A stretch of DNA of 64,000 nucleotides from contig ARYC01017443.1 of the NCBI GenBank assembly GCA_000711775.1, positions 17,655 to 81,654 on the forward strand. The letters are read 5' to 3'. How positions within the stretch are numbered: the first letter of the stretch is position 1; every line of letters begins with the position of its first letter. A program made the translations under genes and the position numbers. Below, piece by piece: positions 55,718 through 64,000 of the stretch. Below the pieces are notes generated by a model. That model searched no databases and had not been told where the DNA came from. It was given only the letters and a program-made list of their open reading frames with translations. Source of the DNA: Oxytricha trifallax. Taxonomy: Eukaryota; Ciliophora; Spirotrichea; Sporadotrichida; Oxytrichidae.

Positions 55718-58700
55718 ATGAATAAATCAGGTAAGATTCAAAATTATATAAAAATACATAGGTGGATTTGATATGGGTTTATCTCTAACTGGCATGAGAA
55801 TAGGTCCAAGAGACCCAGTTACACATGCCCCTAAAGTTGGCATTAGAAATGAAGTGGTTAAACCTGACCATACTCTTGGCTCGTTATAGCCTAGAATAAT
55901 GAAGGTACAATATTTTAGAATTTATTTAGAATCTGATAAAAGTTACAATTAAAATTACAACAATTGTCTAATAAAACCAAGTTATTATAAGGAAAAAATT
56001 GATTGATATATAATTTAAAATACAAACTTATTGGATATGATTTGTGAGATAATATATGTAAGCTCTTTTTTTTAATTATTTTGAGATTCCATTTTTTAAA
56101 AAAATTCAAATGATTAGATTACGAACTAATAATAATACCATTTTTCAATTAGAGATTAAATTAAATGGAGTTTATTAATTTAAAATAGGAAAGACAAGGG
56201 TTTTCAGGTGGTTTTAAGATTCCAGAAGAATTTAGAAAAAGCAAGAAACAGAAAATGGGACATGGACTGGACCATGACTTAGAAGAAGATTTGGAAGCCA
56301 CATAGTAAAGTTAAATAACAAAAGATGAAATATTTCAGCAATTAGCTTTGGGAAATTCCGAGGCTGGAATTGGAATAGGCAGACATGGAACTAATTCAAA
56401 GCAAGCCCTCGCTAAAGATTTAGTCGAAGGCATTGAAAAAGACTTGGAAAAATTGAGAAGATAGCAAGAAAACCTTTAACTTAGGAAAACATTGGCTTTA
56501 AATGGTGGCTAATCGATAGTTGAAGAAACATAAGAAGAAAAGGATCAAGAAATGAAGTCAAAGTTGAGATATGACCTTGAAAACGCAGGCACTCATGTAA
56601 TAGATGCCAGTCCTAAAAAGTTCTAAGTAATGAGACATTAAGCAAGTTAGCTAGCAAGTGGTAAGAACATGGACTTAGGTGAGCTTGAGCAGATGAGATA
56701 TGAGAATGAGAGACGCATGAAAGAACTTGAAGAAATGTACATGAGAAAGAAAGAAAATTCTCAGGTTGGCAGAATTATGAGAGAAAAGATGGGCTACTAA
56801 AGCAGTAGAGGTGCTTCTTAGCACAATAGTCCAAGAAGAAAGACTAACGAAGATGATCGCGACAGATTTGACACAGTCAATAGTCACTAAGATGACTTCG
56901 ATGATAAGTTAACAAAGTCATAGAAAAAGAAGAAATCAGTCAGAATCGCTGATGGAGAGAAGGAAAATATTTTTAGTAAAGGCAAGAGACTAAATGAAGA
57001 TTTGAGTACAGCTACCTTTCCAAATTAAAATCATTCTAGAGGTAGATAAGTGACTTTACCTCCATCTTCTTCAGCTGGAATAAGTATTAATATAGATTTA
57101 TTATTATTTGAGAATCATTAAGAACCTAAATCATGGAGCATCAAGATCAAAATCAAGAGAAGAGATCTGAGTCTCCAATAGAATATAACAATCCTAGAAC
57201 TAAGCTATATGAAGCAAAATTTGAGAAATATATCGCAAATAAAGATTAGAAAGTTAAACAAGAGAGGAAGCTTGAGAAAATGTAAAAGGAAGATTTCGAC
57301 AGATTTACAAAAGGTCCAGAGTCCCCAGCTAAATCTTCTAAACGCTTTGATTAAAGATCAGCTTCTAAAGGTCACTACGATTAATCATCTTTAATTCCCT
57401 TAAATTACGATGAAACATTGATGGTTTAAAAGCAACTAGAAGATGAAAAGAGACTGTAATCATTGAAGAAGGATAAGTTCAAGTCTCTTGGCATCTCAAA
57501 TGAAGATAAAATGACATTTTTCTTGCTTAAATGGATCTTTAATGCCATTAAAAGGGAATCTTCAGATGAAGACCCTAAGTTGAAGGGAAGATCATATGTT
57601 ACAAAAACTGATTTGATAAAACAACTTGGTAAAAACGATGAGCTTATGAGTGCTTTAGGCTATCATGATAAGGAAGAAGTCGCTCACGGCATTAAAGTTT
57701 CAGGTTCAGCTAAGGATGGATGCTTGGTTTGGGAAGAGTTCTTGGATTTCTTCTTCTTAAGATAGGCAAGTCTCTAAAAACGAATTGATGGTACCAACAA
57801 TTGGTGGAGATAAATTGGCAATTCTCAAGTCAAAGTTAAGACCGATCTTGACGACTCTATAGATGATGACAAACAATCTAGCCCCTAGAAAACTAAACAA
57901 TAAAAGTCTTAGACTGGCGTTCCTAGATATGCAGGAGCTAATGACATTGGAGCAGCTGCAGCTTTCAAATATGAAGACCCAGATAAGAAGCCAGTGAAAA
58001 TGACTCAAAGTTTGAAAATGCTTCAAGATACTAGAATGCAGAAAACCTCACATGAAGTTGAGGAAGAATTCAAGATACTTTAGGACAAAAAGAATCAAGA
58101 AAAGCTTTAAAACTAGCAATAAAAGTCTTTGAATCAAAATAAGAAAGTATCATCTAAGAAGAATTAGTTATATGATTATAATGATAACGATGAAGATCAA
58201 TAACTTGAGGAATTAGGAATAAAGCGTGAAAAATCTCAAATTTTATTACTAAATTCATAAGTTTTCATTATGCAGGAGATATTCGAAGCTATGGATAAGT
58301 ATAAGGATAAAATTCTGAGAAGGTCAGAGTACTTAATGGCACTAAGAACAGATGAGAGAGTTGTTGAATTCATCGATGTCGATGCTGTTAAAATTCCTTA
58401 TTCAAATAAGATTCTTACTCTAAATTAAATTTACTTTTCATGCATAAAAGTCAGTTTCATAGCATTTCATGTCCATCTTTTAGTTTTATGAACTGTTAGG
58501 TAATCATTACAAATAATCTTATTTATTTTCAATGTGTTTGCATTTACTCTTGATGAAGTATTCTCAGAGATAGAGAAGGATGAAGTTTATGAGCTTACTC
58601 AATTAGGCAAAAATTCAGGTCAAATAAATCACAAAGAGTTCATTACTTGGAGAGAGTTTATGGGGTACTTTAATGACTACAAGGAAGTTGAGGACAGAAA

Positions 58701-61296
58701 TAGAAAAGCCAAGGAAATTTAAAGAACAAGATAGAATCTTCAAAAAGAGAGACAGCAGAATACTACAGAAGGCAGTGATCACGGTATTGAAATATAAAGT
58801 TTAATGGAGAAAGAAAAGCAAAGAAGGCTATAAGAATTACCTAAACTTAGACCAGCTGATCAAATCGATGTGACTGAAAAGCAGCTTCAACTCCTCAAAG
58901 ACATATATGATTCACTCCCAAGAGCCAACAATCACGGGCAGAATAAAGACATGATTAATACTATTGATTTCTTTATTGCCACCAGGAAAAATCCACAGTT
59001 AAGAGCTATTGCCAGTGCTATCGCTAGAGATCCTGAGGGTTACTCTAGAATCCCAAGAGAGACTTTCTATTGAAAATATAGAAATTATTTCTCCTATACA
59101 ATGATTAAGCTGGTCTAATACAATTTCAAGTAAATTACATTTTAGTTATGTGAATGCAATAACAAGTATTCGACAGGATGGAAAATGAGATTTAAGCCAA
59201 GTAGATCGACTGGCCATTAATAGTGGAATACTTCACAAAACGTGGTCGCCCTCTATCAAAGGAAGAAATCCAGAAACTGATAGATGATGATAGACGCCAA
59301 AAGGAGGATGAAGAAAGCAAGAAACGTAATGAAGAGGAAGCTGAGAGGAGAAGACTGGCTAGACTGATGGAAGATCTAGAAGATAAGGAAGACTTTGAGG
59401 AGTTTGAGATGAGATAAAAAAGTGAAGAAGCTGCTAAAATACTGCAAGAAAAGAAGTTTGCAGGTGGTAAATACCATGATGATGACGATGAAGATGAAAT
59501 TGATGGGAGTATTAATGTTAAGTTATTTTAATAATGTTTTATAAAAGGATGGCAGTGATGAGGATCGTGAAGCACATGAAATACATGGCAGAGGTGCCAG
59601 AAAAGGTAGAAGTAGACAGCAAAGCAATCATAGGTTCCTTGATGAAAGTGGAGATGAAGACAGAGATGATAATGATGATGACTATGATGAGGAAGATGAC
59701 ATTCACTAAATAAAGATTAAAACAAACAATATTATACCGTTTAAACATGAACAATTTTGGCTTTATTTTTAATTAAATAGACAGAGACCACTAAGGAGGT
59801 GGGTACATATCTGATCCTGAACTGCGTACAGCTAAGAGATCTTACAAATTTGGCAATAACGAAAGAGGCTCACACTCGCAGAAACGCCAGAGAGCTCAAT
59901 CAGCGAAGAGAGACCGCAGCACTCATAAATCAGCAAGGTTTGATGATGAAAGAAATCTCAAGCAGACTAAGCTCACTACTTATAAAAATGATTCATATTG
60001 ATTAAATATTGCAAAAAGGTGCTTTAAAGGAGATTTAAAAGTAAAACTTAGGACTATATCAATCACGAGAGATCTCAATCGAAAAAGAACAAAAATGGTA
60101 AATATGGCATTACTGTACCTAAACCCTTCGAATTCGATATGAGAGACAAGACTAAAAAGAAGTCAATCAGAGAATGTATTACAAATAAATTTATGAATCA
60201 ATGATCACCCCAAATATAAAAGTAAATTGTTTAGAGAAAGGAAAGTTGACTAAATGGTAGCTGAGAAGAAACTTAAAGAGGAGGCAATAATAAAGCATTA
60301 GTTTAGAAGTAACCCCATACCTCCCGAGGTTCTAATTCCCAGATATAAATCAATACAAGAGGCTAATGAGATGCGCAGGATTTAAATCTACAAAAATAAT
60401 ATTGATTTTAAATATTTTATATAGTGCATATGGTTAAATTGTAAAGGATTATTTGAAGATAAATATTTATTAAAATCACAAGATTGCCAGTTATAGTATG
60501 CTAAAATATTTAGTATTTGCCCTTATAAATATATAGATACTTAAAATATAAATAAAAAGAAATAAAGACCAAATGATAAAATTTATATTTCTGAACAATA
60601 CTCATTATATATAAATATATTTTTTTTTAAATTAAATTCATAAAAAATTTAATTTTTAAAAATTTGAATAAAGAGTAATATTTTATATAAAAGAAGTATT
60701 TATGTTTTGATGGAAGTAAAGAAAAATTCAATACAAATTATATTATTATATTGTTTTATAGATTCCCGTTATCAATCACAATGTCTTAAATTGAGTAATA
60801 TCTAAAAAAATTTCATGAATTATATATTTCCTTTCTTATAAACAAAAATACTTTTAATAGTTATATGATAAAAAAATATTTATACATTATTCTAAAACAC
60901 ATTTTTTTAAGTAAAGTATTAGATCATTAATTAACTTAATTTACAATTATTATTTCAATACAAATACTTAAACAAAGAGAAGCACCTTTTTCCTTCTATG
61001 AACGTGATCAAAACAAGCAAAAGCTTGACCCAGAGGATTACCTCCCCTATATATTTAATTTATTTATAAATCTGGTTTAATTTTTTTCCTTTTTTTATCA
61101 AATTTTGATAATCTATGATGTGAAGAAAGCAAATTTCAAAGCCAATCCCATCCCAAGAGCTTGCTCAGTGCTTATCTTTGACTAAATGATGAAGAGGCAG
61201 GAAGAAGAGCGACAAGAAAGAATTAGAAAACAATCTTATTCGCTTTAAGTTTTATTCATATATTAAAATACAATAATTTTATGTGAGAAATTTTGA
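55718..61296 (+). CDS. EF-hand-like protein with FAM161 (UPF0564)-like C-terminal part
   Basis: ATG 55718 (MNKSGFDMGLSLTGMRIGPR after a 31-nt intron, 55731-55761). Helical segments: GFKIPEEFRKSKKQKMGHGL, LVEGIEKDLEKLRRQQENLQ, ELEQMRYENERRMKELEEMY. EF-hand-like region: IFEAMDKYKDKILRRSEYLM, DEVFSEIEKDEVYELTQLGK, EFITWREFMGYFNDYKEVED. Charged part: SKEEIQKLIDDDRRQKEDEE. FAM161-type blocks end the gene: YGITVPKPFEFDMRDKTKKK, QFRSNPIPPEVLIPRYKSIQ, REAPFSFYERDQNKQKLDPE, KANFKANPIPRACSVLIFDQ; stop 61294-61296. FAM161 proteins bind microtubules at the ciliary base. Several IESs interrupt it (for example 58422-58560). Two adjacent genes rather than one fusion remain possible. From 59.04 kb on, all is duplicated inverted. 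Confidence 0.7.
58422..58560 (+). other. IES in the EF-hand gene, pointer TTACTCT
   Basis: TTACTCT at 58415-58421 and 58554-58560; 139 bp removed; joins PYSNKILTL to DEVFSEIEKDE in frame and eliminates a TGA near 58490. Confidence 0.75.
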
Positions 61297-61560
61297 TAAT
61301 AAGAAATAGGGAGAAATTGCAAAAATTATTTCTATTATAAAATTAGAGGAACAATTTAATTAAAAAGGCTTAAAGTATATCTTTATTTATGGTTAAATTA
61401 TTATTAACTTATTATTAATTGAAATGGCACTTAAATCTAGTAACTTATTAATTTTTCTCACAAGGAGTACTTAAATTATTAAAAACGTCATATAATTATA
61501 TATCAGAGTGTTAACTAATATTTCAGAAATTGAATATATAAAAAAAACTCACAAAATATT
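61297..61560. other. 3' flank of the EF-hand/FAM161-like gene and palindrome loop
   Basis: AT-rich. 61481-61560 is the only stretch between the inverted arms; no coding signal. Confidence 0.6.
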
Positions 61561-64000
61561 AATAATTTAAGTACTCCTAGTGAGAAAAAATAATAAGTTA
61601 CTAGATTTAAGTGCCATTTCAATTAATAATAAGTTAATAATAATTTAACCATAAATAAAGATATACTTTAAGCCTTTTTAATTAAATTGTTCCTCTAATT
61701 TTATAATAGAAATAATTTTTGCAATTTCTCCCTATTTCTTATTATCAAAATTTCTCACATAAAATTATTGTATTTTAATATATGAATAAAACTTAAAGCG
61801 AATAAGATTGTTTTCTAATTCTTTCTTGTCGCTCTTCTTCCTGCCTCTTCATCATTTAGTCAAAGATAAGCACTGAGCAAGCTCTTGGGATGGGATTGGC
61901 TTTGAAATTTGCTTTCTTCACATCATAGATTATCAAAATTTGATAAAAAAAGGAAAAAAATTAAACCAGATTTATAAATAAATTAAATATATAGGGGAGG
62001 TAATCCTCTGGGTCAAGCTTTTGCTTGTTTTGATCACGTTCATAGAAGGAAAAAGGTGCTTCTCTTTGTTTAAGTATTTGTATTGAAATAATAATTGTAA
62101 ATTAAGTTAATTAATGATCTAATACTTTACTTAAAAAAATGTGTTTTAGAATAATGTATAAATATTTTTTTATCATATAACTATTAAAAGTATTTTTGTT
62201 TATAAGAAAGGAAATATATAATTCATGAAATTTTTTTAGATATTACTCAATTTAAGACATTGTGATTGATAACGGGAATCTATAAAACAATATAATAATA
62301 TAATTTGTATTGAATTTTTCTTTACTTCCATCAAAACATAAATACTTCTTTTATATAAAATATTACTCTTTATTCAAATTTTTAAAAATTAAATTTTTTA
62401 TGAATTTAATTTAAAAAAAAATATATTTATATATAATGAGTATTGTTCAGAAATATAAATTTTATCATTTGGTCTTTATTTCTTTTTATTTATATTTTAA
62501 GTATCTATATATTTATAAGGGCAAATACTAAATATTTTAGCATACTATAACTGGCAATCTTGTGATTTTAATAAATATTTATCTTCAAATAATCCTTTAC
62601 AATTTAACCATATGCACTATATAAAATATTTAAAATCAATATTATTTTTGTAGATTTAAATCCTGCGCATCTCATTAGCCTCTTGTATTGATTTATATCT
62701 GGGAATTAGAACCTCGGGAGGTATGGGGTTACTTCTAAACTAATGCTTTATTATTGCCTCCTCTTTAAGTTTCTTCTCAGCTACCATTTAGTCAACTTTC
62801 CTTTCTCTAAACAATTTACTTTTATATTTGGGGTGATCATTGATTCATAAATTTATTTGTAATACATTCTCTGATTGACTTCTTTTTAGTCTTGTCTCTC
62901 ATATCGAATTCGAAGGGTTTAGGTACAGTAATGCCATATTTACCATTTTTGTTCTTTTTCGATTGAGATCTCTCGTGATTGATATAGTCCTAAGTTTTAC
63001 TTTTAAATCTCCTTTAAAGCACCTTTTTGCAATATTTAATCAATATGAATCATTTTTATAAGTAGTGAGCTTAGTCTGCTTGAGATTTCTTTCATCATCA
63101 AACCTTGCTGATTTATGAGTGCTGCGGTCTCTCTTCGCTGATTGAGCTCTCTGGCGTTTCTGCGAGTGTGAGCCTCTTTCGTTATTGCCAAATTTGTAAG
63201 ATCTCTTAGCTGTACGCAGTTCAGGATCAGATATGTACCCACCTCCTTAGTGGTCTCTGTCTATTTAATTAAAAATAAAGCCAAAATTGTTCATGTTTAA
63301 ACGGTATAATATTGTTTGTTTTAATCTTTATTTAGTGAATGTCATCTTCCTCATCATAGTCATCATCATTATCATCTCTGTCTTCATCTCCACTTTCATC
63401 AAGGAATATGATGCTTTGCTGTCTACTTCTACCTTTTCTGGCACCTCTGCCATGTATTTCATGTGCTTCACGATCCTCATCACTGCCATCCTTTTATAAA
63501 ACATTATTAAAATAACTTAACATTAATACTCCCATCAATTTCATCTTCATCGTCATCATCATGGTATTTACCACCTGCAAACTTCTTTTCTTGCAGTATT
63601 TTAGCAGCTTCTTCACTTTTTTATCTCATCTCAAACTCCTCAAAGTCTTCCTTATCTTCTAGATCTTCCATCAGTCTAGCCAGTCTTCTCCTCTCAGCTT
63701 CCTCTTCATTACGTTTCTTGCTTTCTTCATCCTCCTTTTGGCGTCTATCATCATCTATCAGTTTCTGGATTTCTTCCTTTGATAGAGGGCGACCACGTTT
63801 TGTGAAGTATTCCACTATTAATGGCCAGTCGATCTACTTGGCTTAAATCTCATTTTCCATCCTGTCGAATACTTGTTATTGCATTCACATAACTAAAATG
63901 TAATTTACTTGAAATTGTATTAGACCAGCTTAATCATTGTATAGGAGAAATAATTTCTATATTTTCAATAGAAAGTCTCTCTTGGGATTCTAGAGTAACC
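61561..64000 (-). pseudogene. inverted second copy of the EF-hand/FAM161-like gene 3' half, partial in window
   Basis: Repeats on the minus strand the segments of 59.04-61.48 kb: KANFKANPIPRACSVLIFDQ near 61900, QFRSNPIPPEVLIPRYK near 62700, the SDPELRTAKRSYKFGNN exon near 63200 and the SKEEIQKLIDDDRRQ exon at 63621-63815. The 3-nt indel changes SNHRFLDES-type sequence to one residue fewer without breaking frame. Whether its 5' half exists lies beyond the window, so it could also be a second full gene. Confidence 0.6.

Larger units (their letters stand above)
59038..64000. repeat. large inverted duplication with an 80-nt loop, running off the window
   Basis: Left arm 59038-61480 and right arm 61561-64000 are near-identical inverted copies; x pairs with 123041 - x, shifting to 123038 - x beyond about 59635 because of a 3-nt indel. 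Loop 61481-61560 is unique. Mismatches seen: near 59630-59640 (left CAATCATAGGTTCC, right reads as CATCATATTCC), and two single-base differences beside the loop. Coding and non-coding DNA are equally conserved. It may be a true recent germline duplication or a fold-back assembly artefact. Confidence 0.9.

Noticed and set aside
1-64000. CRISPR arrays, rRNA genes, bacterial operons or retrotransposon ORFs
   Set aside because: None seen: no regularly spaced repeats, no rRNA-like conserved segments, spliceosomal introns throughout, and no reverse-transcriptase or transposase motifs such as YxDD or a DDE block that I could recognise.
1-64000. Internal telomere arrays marking chromosome ends
   Set aside because: No run of exact C4A4/G4T4 repeats; only the degenerate pair at the palindrome centre.

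Overview
This window reads as germline (micronuclear) DNA of a spirotrich ciliate of the hypotrich type (Oxytricha, Stylonychia, Tetmemena). TAA and TAG are used everywhere as glutamine and TGA is the working stop. DNA is AT-rich, introns are short (about 31-95 nt, GT-AG), and genes are cut by short AT-rich internal eliminated segments (IESs) flanked by direct repeats (pointers). Several genes are scrambled: pieces (MDSs) lie out of order and join at shared pointers. With TGA as the only stop, conventional ORF prediction shatters every gene, so I re-read the sequence by hand. I could not search a database; names rest on recognised motifs.

Layout. 1-3.6 kb: end of one gene, a mitochondrial TPR-protein gene with one IES, and two orphan ORFs. 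3.6-7.5 kb: two scrambled genes on opposite strands that are physically interlocked, V-ATPase subunit d (+, 18 MDSs) and a glycerophosphodiester phosphodiesterase (-, 11 MDSs). 7.6-17.7 kb: a large scrambled ciliary ASH-domain gene (-). Its two interleaved MDS clusters are separated by a 3.2-kb diverged palindrome. 17.9-19.8 kb: RPB11 and a low-complexity gene (+). 20.1-33.0 kb: minus-strand genes for a coiled-coil protein, a homeodomain protein, three small or coiled-coil proteins and an AGC kinase. 33.3-37.6 kb: an orphan + gene and a myotubularin (-) lacking the catalytic arginine. 37.6-49.0 kb: + strand genes including a long Q/N/S-rich protein, NDUFAF7 (three IESs) and DZIP1. 49.1-53.7 kb: minus-strand genes. 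54-61.3 kb: an orphan and an EF-hand gene with a FAM161-like C-terminal part. 59.0-64.0 kb: a long inverted duplication of that gene's 3' half, continuing past the window end.

How it works together: after conjugation each gene would be cut out, IESs removed, MDSs reordered by pointer matching and telomeres added, giving small somatic chromosomes. Removing the segments proposed here restores reading frames to exact multiples of three in five genes tested (V-ATPase d 1230 nt, TPR gene 1446, RPB11 456, NDUFAF7 1347, the 28.2-kb gene 375). That is the main internal proof. Many products (CFAP65-like, DZIP1, FAM161-like, EF-hand, coiled coils) look ciliary or basal-body related.
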